A stretch of DNA of 64,000 bases from Limimonas halophila (GTDB taxonomy: Bacteria; Pseudomonadota; Alphaproteobacteria; Kiloniellales; Rhodovibrionaceae). Below are positions 34,816 through 43,442 of this stretch, piece by piece. A model generated the notes under the pieces. That model saw only the letters and a list, made by a program, of their open reading frames with translations. It had not been told where the DNA came from and did not search any database. How positions within the stretch are numbered: the first letter of the stretch is position 1; every line of letters begins with the position of its first letter. Location: contig NZ_FNCE01000004.1 in assembly GCF_900100655.1 (NCBI RefSeq), positions 1 through 64,000 on the forward strand. The letters run 5' to 3'. The translations under genes were made by a program, and so were the position numbers.

Positions 34816-35199
34816 TCATCCGCGGTCCTCCCCGGCCACGGCGCGGACGCGCGGGGCGGCCGTGCGGCGCTGGGCGCGCAGCCGTTCGCGCAGGGGCGGC
34901 CGGTCCAGCAGCCAACGGGCGATGCGGATGACGATGCGCCGGCGCAGGCGGCGCAGCATGTGCAGATCGTCCGAAAGCACCACGAGCCCCACCGGCAGCA
35001 TCCACGCGCCCAGAATGGGCAGGAAGGCGAAGAAGCCGCCGAAGATGAACAGCAGCGCCGCGCCGCGCCGGAACCAGCCGTTGGGATGGTGCTGAAGCCA
35101 GCGGACGTAGAAATCCGCATAACGAGCTGTTTGGCGTACGCCGCGCTGCCGCGCCAGCCAGCGCACGCGAGCTTTCAGCCACGTCTGGAATCGGGCCAT
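34816..35199 (-). CDS. Small membrane protein (PGPGW-like)
   Basis: A 127-residue protein with a basic N-terminus and one long hydrophobic hairpin (about residues 43-78, AALLFIFGGFFAFLPILGAW then MLPVGLVVLSDDLHMLRRLR). The layout recalls the short PGPGW transmembrane family, although the PGPGW box itself is replaced by LPILGAWMLPVGL. The C-terminus is Arg-rich. Function unknown. The ATG at 35199 is preferred because the upstream extension to 35271 is atypical. It is 91 bp upstream of the hypothetical gene at 34724, on the same strand. Confidence 0.6.
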   Translation of the reverse strand: MARFQTWLKARVRWLARQRGVRQTARYADFYVRWLQHHPNGWFRRGAALLFIFGGFFAFLPILGAWMLPVGLVVLSDDLHMLRRLRRRIVIRIARWLLDRPPLRERLRAQRRTAAPRVRAVAGEDRG

Positions 35200-35307
35200 A
35201 CCCGGAGTGGAGCGCGTTCGCACCCGCCGCGTCAAAGCGCAATCCACGGCCGCTGACAGATGACCCGCCAAACGCTATCTCGGGGGCGGCACATCCGGAG
35301 GAGCCTC

Positions 35308-35700
35308 ATGCCCGCGCTGCTGGACACCGCCGCCATCGTCGCCGGCATCGCCGCCCTGGCCGGCGCCGGCCTGGGAATCGCCTTCCTCGTCCGGGGCGGG
35401 GCGTGGACGCCGCCGCGCCCCGCGATCCTCGCGCACGCGCTGCTCGGGCTGGGCGCGGTGGCGCTCACGATCGCCGTGGTCGCCGTCGGGCCGCCCACGC
35501 GCACCGAGCCCGAGGGCGGCATCAGCTTCGGCGTGCTGGCGATGGCGTTCCTCATCGTCGCGGCGGCCATCGGCGCGGCCGGGCACAAGGTGTCCACCAG
35601 CCAACCGGGCGTGCGCGGCTTCGTGCTCTCCGCCCACGCGCTGTTCGCCGTGTTCGGCTCGGCCCTGGCGATCGCGGCGGCGGTGACGGCGAGCAATTAG
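35308..35700 (+). CDS. Four-helix hypothetical membrane protein
   Basis: A 130-residue integral membrane protein with four hydrophobic segments (about residues 6-28, 36-57, 68-88, 103-125). There are conserved-looking charged loops RGGAWTPPRPAILAHALLGL and HKVSTSQPGVRGFVLSAHAL. The histidines at the helix ends (LAHALL, LSAHALF) could bind haem, but no cytochrome family is clear. GGAGGAG precedes the ATG. It lies 77 bp before a CBS-domain protein in the same direction. Function unknown. Confidence 0.6.
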   Translation: MPALLDTAAIVAGIAALAGAGLGIAFLVRGGAWTPPRPAILAHALLGLGAVALTIAVVAVGPPTRTEPEGGISFGVLAMAFLIVAAAIGAAGHKVSTSQPGVRGFVLSAHALFAVFGSALAIAAAVTASN

Positions 35701-35776
35701 GCTGATCCGGGCGGCATCCGCCTGCGTATCGGGGGATGCGGCGGAGAGCCGCGCCAGTCCAGCGCCGGAGGCGAAC

Positions 35777-36193
35777 ATGCGTGTGGGCGATCTGCCGGGC
35801 CTGATCGCGGACCGCGACCTGGCGGCCGTGAACGACGAGCTGACGGTGCTGGACGCGGCGGAGATGATGACCGACCGCCACATCGGCGCGGTCATTGCCC
35901 TGCGCGCGGGGCGGATGTCCGGCATCTTCACCGAACGCGACCTGATGACTCGCGTGGTGGTGCCGGGGCTGGACGTGCGCACGACCTGCGTGGCCGACGT
36001 CATGTCGCGCGCCGTGGCGACCGTGACCGTCGATGAGCCCGTCGAAACCTGCCTGTCCCGCATGCGCGAGGGCGGCTTTCGGCACCTCCCGGTCGTGGAC
36101 GCGGACGGCGAACCCTTCGCCATGCTCTCCCAGCGCGACTTCCTCACCCGCGACGGCGAGTCCGCCGCGCTGGCGTTCGGCACGGCGGGGTAG
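35777..36193 (+). CDS. CBS-domain protein
   Basis: A 138-residue protein formed of one pair of CBS domains (a Bateman module). CBS1 spans about residues 11-62 (LTVLDAAEMMTDRHIGAVIAL, then MSGIFTERDLMTRVV). CBS2 spans about residues 72-128 (VADVMSRAVATVTVDEPVET, then GFRHLPVVDADGEPFAMLSQ). Such stand-alone pairs bind adenine nucleotides and usually act as regulatory modules; no catalytic domain is attached. CGGAGGCG precedes the ATG. The partner is unknown. Confidence 0.93.
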   Translation: MRVGDLPGLIADRDLAAVNDELTVLDAAEMMTDRHIGAVIALRAGRMSGIFTERDLMTRVVVPGLDVRTTCVADVMSRAVATVTVDEPVETCLSRMREGGFRHLPVVDADGEPFAMLSQRDFLTRDGESAALAFGTAG

Positions 36194-36214
36194 GGACCCC
36201 AGCCCGAACCGCCG

Positions 36215-36592
36215 TCACCCCTCTCGCGCGTTCAGGAAGGCCAGCAGGCCGCGCAGGTAGCTGCGCATGAGGTGGATGCTTGCGGCGTCGGCGGCGCGGG
36301 CGGTGCGGACAAAGGCCAGCAGGGCCGAACGGTGCTCGCTGTCGTGGCGGGGCAGGTCGGCGAGGTCCGTCAGCTCCGGCAGGCTGACGCCCAGGGCGGC
36401 GGCGAAGCGCGCGGCGTCGGGCAGGCGTACGCTGTTTTTGCCGATCTCGATGTCGCGGATGGCCTCGGGCGACTTGCCGACGCGCTCGGCGAACTGCGGG
36501 CGCGTGAGGTCGGCGTGACCACGCAGCTCGCGCAGACGCGCGCCGAAGGCCTCCTTCACCGTCGCATCGGTCACATCGTCCACACCGGCCAT
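36215..36592 (-). CDS. XRE-family helix-turn-helix regulator
   Basis: A 125-residue protein with an N-terminal lambda-repressor-like HTH. RLRELRGHADLTRPQFAERV then GKSPEAIRDIEIGKNSVRLP spans residues about 18-57. The HTH is followed by LPDAARFAAALGVSLPELTD, the usual continuation. The C-terminus is helical (residues 85-122). It is divergent from another XRE-family gene at 36758. A palindrome at 36627-36643 between the two is a probable operator. A short overlap-free spacer of 21 bp separates it from the CBS gene, which is convergent. Confidence 0.85.
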   Translation of the reverse strand: MAGVDDVTDATVKEAFGARLRELRGHADLTRPQFAERVGKSPEAIRDIEIGKNSVRLPDAARFAAALGVSLPELTDLADLPRHDSEHRSALLAFVRTARAADAASIHLMRSYLRGLLAFLNAREG

Positions 36593-36626
36593 GCCCGGAG
36601 CATCCGCTCAAGCCGGCGCAGAAAGA

Positions 36627-36643
36627 ATACGTTCCCAACGTAT
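36627..36643. promoter_or_regulatory. 17-bp palindrome between divergent XRE genes
   Basis: ATACGTT CCC AACGTAT is a perfect dyad, 34 bp upstream of the minus-strand XRE gene. AT-rich promoter-like sequence (TATATT near 36682) follows toward the plus-strand gene. The likely operator of one or both regulators. Confidence 0.6.
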
Positions 36644-36757
36644 CTATCTAGACATTAACGGTCGTCTCGTATATTCGTAACGCCAGTTCTGGGCGCAGCG
36701 CTATATATTTCGGCGCTCTGAAGACCGGATCAGACGTTGCGGCTATACGGAGGCTTC

Positions 36758-37123
36758 ATGGTCGAAAAGTTCCCAACCGAGTGCGCCGAGGACCGTGCCT
36801 TCGACGCCGCGCTGGGCCGCACCGTCGCCACCTACCGCGAGGCCGTGGGGATGAGCCGCGAACGGCTGGTCGCCAAGATGCCCATCACCGCCGGGCACCT
36901 GCTGGCCTTCGAACGCGGCAACGCCGGTTTGACGCTCAGCCGCGTCGTCGCCCTCGCCGAACAGCTCGACGCCGACCCCCTCGACCTCATCCTCGAAGCC
37001 CTGGTCGCCACCCGCCGCCTCCACCACCTGCCCGGCTCCACCACCCGCCTCGTCCACGCCATCCACCAAATGCACCCCGCCAAACGGGAGCACGTGGCGG
37101 ACATCGTCGCGCTGATGGGGTGA
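36758..37123 (+). CDS. XRE-family helix-turn-helix protein
   Basis: A 121-residue protein with an HTH: GRTVATYREAVGMSRERLVA then KMPITAGHLLAFERGNAGLT (about residues 22-62). LSRVVALAEQLDADPLDLIL follows, as in many phage- and toxin-antitoxin-type regulators. The C-terminal helix HAIHQMHPAKREHVADIVAL is of unknown role. The ATG at 36758 has GGAGG five bases upstream. It ends 8 bp before the convergent higA stop. Confidence 0.8.
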   Translation: MVEKFPTECAEDRAFDAALGRTVATYREAVGMSRERLVAKMPITAGHLLAFERGNAGLTLSRVVALAEQLDADPLDLILEALVATRRLHHLPGSTTRLVHAIHQMHPAKREHVADIVALMG

Positions 37124-37131
37124 GCGGCGCC

Positions 37132-37464
37132 TCAAGTCCGGCCGGGGTCGCGCTGACCGCTCTCCGCCGCCTCGGCGTCCGGCCGCGCGACGGGCGCGAT
37201 GTCGATGCTGTCCGCTGCGGCCTCGGCGCGTGCGAGATCGTGTTCCATCTGCAAGCTCAGCCAGGTGCGCGGTGTGCTGCCGAACGCCTTGGAAAGCCGC
37301 ACCGCCATTTCCGGCGAAATCCCGGCCTTCTCGTTGACGAGGTTGTTCAGCGTGTTGCGGTTCACGCCCAGCACCCGCGCGGCCTCCGTCACCGTGAGGC
37401 CCAACGGCTCCAAGCATTCCTGCCGCACGATGCGGCCCGGATGCGGCGGGGTCTTCATGCGCAT
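37132..37464 (-). CDS. higA: HigA-type antitoxin
   Basis: A 110-residue HigA-family XRE antitoxin. Diagnostic start TPPHPGRIVRQECLEPLGLT then VTEAARVLGVNRNTLNNLVN (HTH about residues 24-44) and EKAGISPEMAVRLSKAFGST then PRTWLSLQMEHDLARAE. HigA normally represses its own operon and neutralises HigB, an mRNA-cleaving RelE-fold toxin. The toxin-gene remnant lies directly upstream in the same orientation (37477 on), with 12 bp between them, the normal higB-higA order. The toxin is truncated, so this is now an orphan antitoxin. The start may be the ATG at 37464 or the one at 37458. Confidence 0.93.
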   Translation of the reverse strand: MRMKTPPHPGRIVRQECLEPLGLTVTEAARVLGVNRNTLNNLVNEKAGISPEMAVRLSKAFGSTPRTWLSLQMEHDLARAEAAADSIDIAPVARPDAEAAESGQRDPGRT

Positions 37465-37476
37465 GGCACAGCCATC

Positions 37477-37611
37477 CTAATGATAATCGACGAAATCCAC
37501 GTCTCGAACGCCGTCTTCCGCGAACGTGAACACGATCCGCCAGTTCGCGCGAACCGTGATCGCCCAGAAGCCCCGGTAATCGCCCTTCAGCGCGTGCAGG
37601 CGAGATAACAA
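37477..37611 (-). pseudogene. higB: Truncated higB toxin (C-terminal fragment)
   Basis: Reading the minus strand into the stop at 37477-37479 gives LSRLHALKGDYRGFWAITVR and then ANWRIVFTFAEDGVRDVDFV DYH. This is the C-terminal half of a HigB/RelE-type toxin (LxxLKGDRxGxWSIRxNxxWRI, then VxIVDYH). The frame continues upstream only to a stop at 37633-37635, inside AT-rich sequence, with no start codon or N-terminal half. About 45 of the usual 92 residues remain. Loss of the N-terminal half coincides with the edge of the AT-rich island that carries the SIR2 gene. Confidence 0.85.
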
Positions 37612-37816
37612 AGAGAATTCGTACGCACCCCTCTATCAGCGAGCGTCCGTAAACCGAACATCATAAAGAAAAAACACGCCCACTCCACCGATTCAAGCCT
37701 AACACGACGCCTTATATTTTGGCCATAGAAATGCACGCGCAGCACGTATAATCGCGGTCGTTGACACGCCCCGCAGCGTAGCTATACTAAAACCACAAAA
37801 ACCATTGGAGGATATT

Positions 37817-40153
37817 ATGAGCCTTCAGATCGAAAATGAAAACAGCCTTAACGCAGCCCTGAAAAGCAACGTAAATTTATTTCTTGGTGCGGGTTTTTCT
37901 AAGCTTTCTGAGGATGCAAATAATCAAACCCTTCCACTGGGTTCTGAACTCAAAGACGAGCTAATAACTAAATTCGGGTTTCCAGAACATTACGGGAATC
38001 TCAACTTAGATCAAATATCTCAGATATTGCGTACTAAACATGACGAACATTTTATGAAATACCTCATAAATCGCCACAAGGTAAAAAATTTCTCCGAAAA
38101 ATATTATAATTTGAAAAACATATCTATAAGCTCCATTTTTACGACGAATATAGATGATTTAATTTATAAAGTTTTTTTTGATATATCAGAATACTATATT
38201 CACGACCTTTCGCTTCGCGGGCCGTCGTTGTCGTCTGGATACGCTGTCAACTTTGTGCCTCTTCATGGCACAGTTAATCATGTTAGGCCAAGTTTAACGT
38301 TCTCGTCCGAAGATTTGGCGTCTGCGTTTTCTGAGGATCCTGATCAGTGGCATTTTTTGAAGCAAAAAATTCGGGAAATGCCGACAATTTTCTGTGGGTA
38401 CAGTTTGTCTGACGCTAGTACGTTGAAAGTATTGTCCGATAAATTTGGAAATATCGGCGGCAACAATGCCAAATGGATACTTGTTACTGATTTGAGAGAT
38501 GAAGTGGTTGATTTTTACAGAAGTTTCGGGTTCAACATTATTAGCGGCGATATTGAAGATTTGTTAGATTATTTTTCGAGGGTTAATGCAAATAAGGTCA
38601 TTAAGCAAAATGTATCTAGCACAAGTATTCAGTTCCCAGACGAAAAAATACCAAGTATTGAAGAGGTTCAATTTGTTCGGCCGTTGCATAATTTTTTCAA
38701 CGGCGCAAAACCCGTCTGGTCTGATATATATTCGGGTAAAATCGCTGAAATCAGTCATCTGGATAAGTTAATAGATGACATTGATGGGAACAATAATTCG
38801 ATACTGATTGGTCTTCCAGCGAGTGGGAAAACAACTATGCTGATGCAGGCAGCGGCATATACGTCAAACGAAAAACATAAGTTAATGGCGGATTATATGC
38901 CTGTCGAACATGCGCATCAAATTGTTCAAAAATTAAATGGTGAACCAGCGATAATATACTTGGATCAGTTGTCCGATAGCGTAGAAGCGTTTAATTTTAT
39001 AAAGAATAAAAATAATATACAAGTAATTGCTACAGAAAGAGAGTATAATTACGAGATTGTATCTCATTTAGTTGATAAAAGCGGATGCAAGCTGAGAAAT
39101 ATAACCGAATTATCTGATCGAGATCGTCAGAAAGTCTACGATAGTCTTCCCGAAGATCTTAAAGTTGGCAATATGAAAGATCCAAAAATGGAGGGCGATA
39201 AGGAGCCCTCTCTTTTTGAGATGGTCGATGCAAATATTAAAACGCAGTCGATCAAACGTCGCTATAGAAGTGTGATTAGTGAATTGAATAGTAAATACCC
39301 GAAATTAGCAAAATTATTTGTTATGATTTGTTACGTACACATGACAAGGGCGCCTGTTTCGTTTGACATGATTCTATCTTTTGTTCGTAGTGAAGGGTAT
39401 GGTATTGATGATATTCAGGGGCTGATAGAACAGCTTGGGGAGTTTGTGGTTGACTATGATGGGCCGTGGGTGGATACAGAACAGGATCACTTTTTTCCAA
39501 GGTCTAGTTGGGTTTCAGAGGTGATTTTGGATCAGGTTCCTCAAGAATTGCTTAAGAATGTTTTAAAGCAATTTCATTATAACTTGTCGCCGATACGTAT
39601 TGCTAGGTTTGATGTGTTTCAGCGGCGAGCATTTGATGCGGAATTATACGTTCGGGCGTTTAAGAGCGCTGATGAAGGGGAAGAATTTTATCGGTTCCTT
39701 TCAGAAAAATACGACAATCCGTTTATTTATCAGCAGGCTGCTCTGTTTCTCGCGGAAAAACGAGCTTTTCGGAGAGCGTTTAGGTGGATTGATGAGGCGA
39801 TCCGTCGGACAGGCGGCCGTGTAAGGTCGATAAGGCATTCTCATGCAATAATATTGTTCAAAGCGAATATTGGTGCGGATGAGGAAGAGGAGAATGTTCG
39901 AGAAACATTGGATAAGAGCATGGAAATCATTCGTGATTGTTATTTTTACGACAAAAGAAAGACATATCACGTAGTGACATTCGCGGAGCAAGCGCTTCAA
40001 TATTTCGAGCGATACGGTGATGAGAAAAGTAAAGAGTATCTGAGGACAGGTAAGGAATGGTTAGAGGAGGAGTCACGAAAAAAGCCTTGGCATAGGAACG
40101 TAAAAAGATTAATGGTGAAAGTAAATGGCGCGTTGCTGCGCGTGGAGGGATAG
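37817..40153 (+). CDS. SIR2 / P-loop ATPase defence-like protein
   Basis: A 778-residue protein. The N-terminal SIR2-like NAD-binding domain (residues about 10-260) shows FLGAGFSK (22-29), IFTTNIDDLIY (107-117), catalytic-type histidine in VPLHGTVN (147-154) and FCGYSLSDAS (192-201). A P-loop ATPase domain follows: Walker A IGLPASGKTTMLMQA (331-345) and Walker B PAIIYLDQLSD (377-387). The remaining 350 residues are helical with TPR-like AALFLAEKRAFRRAFRW, as in STAND sensors. SIR2-STAND proteins are known NAD-depleting abortive-infection effectors. GGAGG precedes the ATG at 37817. Codon use is AT-rich, unlike its neighbours. The 205 bp before it (37612-37816) hold its promoter. The assignment to defence is by architecture and transfer signs. 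Confidence 0.85.
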   Translation: MSLQIENENSLNAALKSNVNLFLGAGFSKLSEDANNQTLPLGSELKDELITKFGFPEHYGNLNLDQISQILRTKHDEHFMKYLINRHKVKNFSEKYYNLKNISISSIFTTNIDDLIYKVFFDISEYYIHDLSLRGPSLSSGYAVNFVPLHGTVNHVRPSLTFSSEDLASAFSEDPDQWHFLKQKIREMPTIFCGYSLSDASTLKVLSDKFGNIGGNNAKWILVTDLRDEVVDFYRSFGFNIISGDIEDLLDYFSRVNANKVIKQNVSSTSIQFPDEKIPSIEEVQFVRPLHNFFNGAKPVWSDIYSGKIAEISHLDKLIDDIDGNNNSILIGLPASGKTTMLMQAAAYTSNEKHKLMADYMPVEHAHQIVQKLNGEPAIIYLDQLSDSVEAFNFIKNKNNIQVIATEREYNYEIVSHLVDKSGCKLRNITELSDRDRQKVYDSLPEDLKVGNMKDPKMEGDKEPSLFEMVDANIKTQSIKRRYRSVISELNSKYPKLAKLFVMICYVHMTRAPVSFDMILSFVRSEGYGIDDIQGLIEQLGEFVVDYDGPWVDTEQDHFFPRSSWVSEVILDQVPQELLKNVLKQFHYNLSPIRIARFDVFQRRAFDAELYVRAFKSADEGEEFYRFLSEKYDNPFIYQQAALFLAEKRAFRRAFRWIDEAIRRTGGRVRSIRHSHAIILFKANIGADEEEENVRETLDKSMEIIRDCYFYDKRKTYHVVTFAEQALQYFERYGDEKSKEYLRTGKEWLEEESRKKPWHRNVKRLMVKVNGALLRVEG

Positions 40154-40244
40154 CTGGTGCTATCATTGGATAGAGTTAAGATGATTCTGAGGGCATAGAC
40201 GATGTGTTAGTGTTGCTAGGTTCGGTGTGCGTGACTGAACCGAT

Positions 40245-40261
40245 GCAACAAGCTTTGTTGC
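40245..40261. terminator. Hairpin between convergent SIR2-type gene and dnaE2
   Basis: GCAACAA GCT TTGTTGC is perfect, directly abutting the dnaE2 stop codon at 40262. GGTTCGGT and ACTGAACC arms lie just to its left (near 40219-40241). It may serve as a shared terminator or mark the right edge of the island. Confidence 0.5.
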
Positions 40262-43200
40262 TCAATGAAAATCCCGTGAGGGGTACACCGGCTCCGGGCC
40301 GGGGTGTTTGACCTCGTCGGCGTGGGCGAGGGAATTGGCGAAGGTTGGAGACTGGAGCGTGGCGAGGCGGTCGGTGAGATCCCAGAGCTGTTCGGCGACG
40401 AGGTGGATGACGAGGCCGTCGCGCTGGATGGGGCCGCGCAAGCCCAGCAGGCTGGCTTGCAGGAAGGTTTGGCGATACTGCGCGAACACGCCGGGCCAGA
40501 GCACGATGTTCGCGATGCCGCTTTCGTCCTCCAGCGTGGCGAAGATCACGCCCTTCGCGCTGCCGGGGCGCTGGCGCACCAGCACCAGCCCCGCCACCTG
40601 CACGCGGCGCTTCGGCTCGATGTCCCACAGCGCCTCGGTGGGCACGAAGCCCGCCTCGCGCAGCCCATCGCGCAGGAAGCTGACGGGATGGGCGCGCAGC
40701 GTCATGCGCAGGCTGGCGTAGTCCTCGGCCACGTTCTCGCCCTCGGACAGCTCGGGCAGCCGCACCTCGGGCTCCGGCCCGCGCTCGCCCGCGTCCAGGC
40801 CGTCGAACAGCGGCAGCGGCCGCGCGTCCGGAAGCCCCTTCACCGCCCAGAGCGCGTGCCGCCGGTCCAACCCCAGCGAGCCGAAGGCGTCCGCGTTCGC
40901 CAGCGCCTCCAGCGCGCCCGCGTCGAGGCCGGTGCGCCGCCAGAGCGTGTGCACGTCCGGGTAGCCGTTGCCGCGCGCCGCCTCGACCGCGCGCCCCGCC
41001 GCTTCGCCCAGGCCCACCACCTGCCGCAGCCCGAGCCGCAGCGCCTGGCCGTCTTCCGAGGGTTCCAGCGTGCAGTCCCAGCCGGAGCGGTTCACGTCCA
41101 CTGGGCGCACGGTGACGCCGTGCTCGCGCGCGTCGCGCACGATCTGGGCGGGCGCGTAGAAGCCCATGGGCTGGCTGTTCAAGAGCGCGCACGCAAAGGC
41201 CGCCGGATAGTGGTGCTTCAGCCACGCCGAGACGTAGACCAGCAGCGCGAAGCTGGCGGCGTGGCTCTCGGGAAAGCCGTAGGTGCCGAAGCCCTCGATC
41301 TGCTTGTAGCAGCGCTCGGCGAAGGCGCGGTCGTAGCCGCGCGCGGCCATGCCCTCCACCAGCCGTTCGTGGAAGTGGTGCACCGTGCCGTGGCGGCGGA
41401 AGGTCGCCATGGCACGGCGCAGCCGGTCGGCCTCGCTGGGCGTGAAGCCCGCGGCCGTGATGGCGATCTGCATCGCCTGCTCCTGGAACAGCGGCACGCC
41501 CAGCGTCTTGCCCAGCACGCGCTTCAGCGCCTCGCCGGGGTAGGCGACGTCCTCCCGGCCGTTGCGCCGGCGCAGGTAGGGGTGGACCATGTCGCCCTGA
41601 ATGGGGCCGGGGCGGACGATCGCCACCTCGATGACGAGGTCGTAGAACGCGCGCGGTTGCAGGCGCGGCAGCATGTTCATCTGCGCCCGGCTTTCCACCT
41701 GGAAGACGCCAAGGGAGTCCGCGCGCGAGAGCATGTCGTACACCCCCGCGTCGCCCTCCGGCACCGTGGCGAGGCCGTGGCGCGCGCCGTGGTACTCGGC
41801 CAGCAAATCGAACGCCTTGCGGATGCAGGTGAGCATGCCGAGGCTGAGCACATCGACCTTGAGCATGCCCAGCGCTTCCAGGTCGTCCTTGTCCCATTCG
41901 ATCATCGTGCGCCCGTCCATCGCCGCGTTGGCGACGGGCACGACCGCGTCCAGCCGCCCGCGCGTCATGCAGAAGCCGCCCACGTGCTGCGAGAGGTGGC
42001 GCGGGAAGCCCTGGATTTCCTCGATCAGCGCCAGGGTCTGCGCGAGGCGCGGGTCGTCCGGGTTCAGGCCCAGCGCGCGCAGGCCCTCGGCGTCGCCGCC
42101 CTCGCCGTCGCGGCCCCAGACGCCGCCGGCCAGCGCGGCGATGGTGTCGGCGGACAGGCCCATGGCCTTGCCCACCTCGCGGATGGCGCCGCGCCGGCGG
42201 TAGCAGATGACGGTGGCGGCGATCCCCGCGCGCTCGCGGCCGTACTTGGCGTAGATGTACTGGATGACCTCCTCGCGGCGCTCGTGCTCGAAATCGACGT
42301 CGATGTCGGGCGGCTCGCCGCGCTCGGCGGAGACGAAGCGCTCGAACAACAGGTCCATGCGCGCGGGATCGACGGCGGTGATGCCCAGGCAGTAGCACAC
42401 CGCCGAATTGGCCGCGGAACCGCGCCCCTGGCACAGGATGCCGCGCGAGCGCGCGAAGCGGACGAGGTCGAAGACCGTCAGGAAGTAGGGCGCGTAGCCG
42501 AGCTGCCCGATCAGCTCCAGCTCGCGGCGCAGGGTGTCCTGCACGCGCTCGGGCACGCCGTCCGGGTAGCGGCCGCGCGCGCCCTGCCAGGTGAGGTGTT
42601 CCAGCTCGGCCTGCGGCGGGCGCGAGCGGCCGGCGCTTTCCTCGGGGTACTCGTAGGACAGCTCGTCCAGGGAAAAGTGGACGCGCGCGGCGATTTCCTC
42701 GGTGCGGGCGAGGGCGTCGGGGCGGTCGCGGAACAGCTCGCCCAGGCGCTCGGGCGACTTGAGGTGGGCTTCCGCGTTCTTCGCCAGCCGCCGGCCAGCC
42801 TCGTCGATCGTGCAGCCCTCGCGGATGCAGGTCAGCACATCCATCAGCGGCTTGCGCGCGGGCGTGTGCATGGCCGCATCGCCCAGCGCCACCAACGGCA
42901 TTCCTGTTTTGTTCTCTAGCTCGTCCAGCGCGGCGAGGCGGCGTGCGTCCCAGCCGTCGAGGGCGACGCGCGCGCCCAGGTAGCAGGCGCCGGGGAAGGT
43001 GGCGCCGAGGAAGGCGAGGGCGTCGGCGAAGGTCTGGTCCGGTTCCGGGCCGTCGGGCGGCACGACGATGGCGAGCTGGCCCTCGGCGTGGGCGGGCAGG
43101 TCGGCGAGGTCGAGCCAGCAGTCGCCCTTGGGCGCGCGCCGCTTGCCGCGCGTGAGCAGGCGGCACAGCCGGCCCCAGGCGGCGCGATCCGTCGGGTAGC

Positions 43201-43426
43201 AGATGACCTCCGGCCCGTCGCGCAACACCAGCCGCGCGCCCACCAGCAACGGGAGGTCATGCTCGCGCGCGGCCGTGTGCGCGCGCACCACGCCCGCCAC
43301 GGTGTTGCGGTCGGCGACCCCGATGGCCGAGAGCCCGAGCGCGCGCGCCGCCACCACCAGCTCGTCCGGGTGCGAGGCGCCGCGCAGGAAGCTGAAGTTG
43401 GTCGTCACGGCGAGGTCGGCGGTCAT
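40262..43426 (-). CDS. dnaE2: Error-prone DNA polymerase DnaE2 (ImuC)
   Basis: A 1054-residue C-family polymerase for damage-induced translesion synthesis, acting with ImuA and ImuB. PHP domain at the N-terminus: TTNFSFLRGASHPDELVVAA and GVADRNTVAGVVRAH. Polymerase core: CQGRGSAANSAVCYCLGITA near residue 337 and catalytic aspartates in PPDIDVDFEHERREEVIQYI near residue 373, with GFCMTRGRLDAVVPV following. GFGTYGFPESHAASFALLVY and the C-terminal OB-fold (VQVAGLVLVRQRPGSAKGVI) complete the family. Its length is normal for DnaE2. It lies 16 bp after the VapC toxin gene on the same strand, so it is presumably expressed with it and with imuA-imuB. Confidence 0.97.
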   Translation of the reverse strand: MTADLAVTTNFSFLRGASHPDELVVAARALGLSAIGVADRNTVAGVVRAHTAAREHDLPLLVGARLVLRDGPEVICYPTDRAAWGRLCRLLTRGKRRAPKGDCWLDLADLPAHAEGQLAIVVPPDGPEPDQTFADALAFLGATFPGACYLGARVALDGWDARRLAALDELENKTGMPLVALGDAAMHTPARKPLMDVLTCIREGCTIDEAGRRLAKNAEAHLKSPERLGELFRDRPDALARTEEIAARVHFSLDELSYEYPEESAGRSRPPQAELEHLTWQGARGRYPDGVPERVQDTLRRELELIGQLGYAPYFLTVFDLVRFARSRGILCQGRGSAANSAVCYCLGITAVDPARMDLLFERFVSAERGEPPDIDVDFEHERREEVIQYIYAKYGRERAGIAATVICYRRRGAIREVGKAMGLSADTIAALAGGVWGRDGEGGDAEGLRALGLNPDDPRLAQTLALIEEIQGFPRHLSQHVGGFCMTRGRLDAVVPVANAAMDGRTMIEWDKDDLEALGMLKVDVLSLGMLTCIRKAFDLLAEYHGARHGLATVPEGDAGVYDMLSRADSLGVFQVESRAQMNMLPRLQPRAFYDLVIEVAIVRPGPIQGDMVHPYLRRRNGREDVAYPGEALKRVLGKTLGVPLFQEQAMQIAITAAGFTPSEADRLRRAMATFRRHGTVHHFHERLVEGMAARGYDRAFAERCYKQIEGFGTYGFPESHAASFALLVYVSAWLKHHYPAAFACALLNSQPMGFYAPAQIVRDAREHGVTVRPVDVNRSGWDCTLEPSEDGQALRLGLRQVVGLGEAAGRAVEAARGNGYPDVHTLWRRTGLDAGALEALANADAFGSLGLDRRHALWAVKGLPDARPLPLFDGLDAGERGPEPEVRLPELSEGENVAEDYASLRMTLRAHPVSFLRDGLREAGFVPTEALWDIEPKRRVQVAGLVLVRQRPGSAKGVIFATLEDESGIANIVLWPGVFAQYRQTFLQASLLGLRGPIQRDGLVIHLVAEQLWDLTDRLATLQSPTFANSLAHADEVKHPGPEPVYPSRDFH

Positions 43427-43442
43427 ACGGCTTTATTAGCGA

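Noticed and set aside
40304-42919. An 871-codon plus-strand frame over dnaE2
   Set aside because: It is antisense to a full-length DnaE2 with every catalytic motif, and has no recognisable domain.
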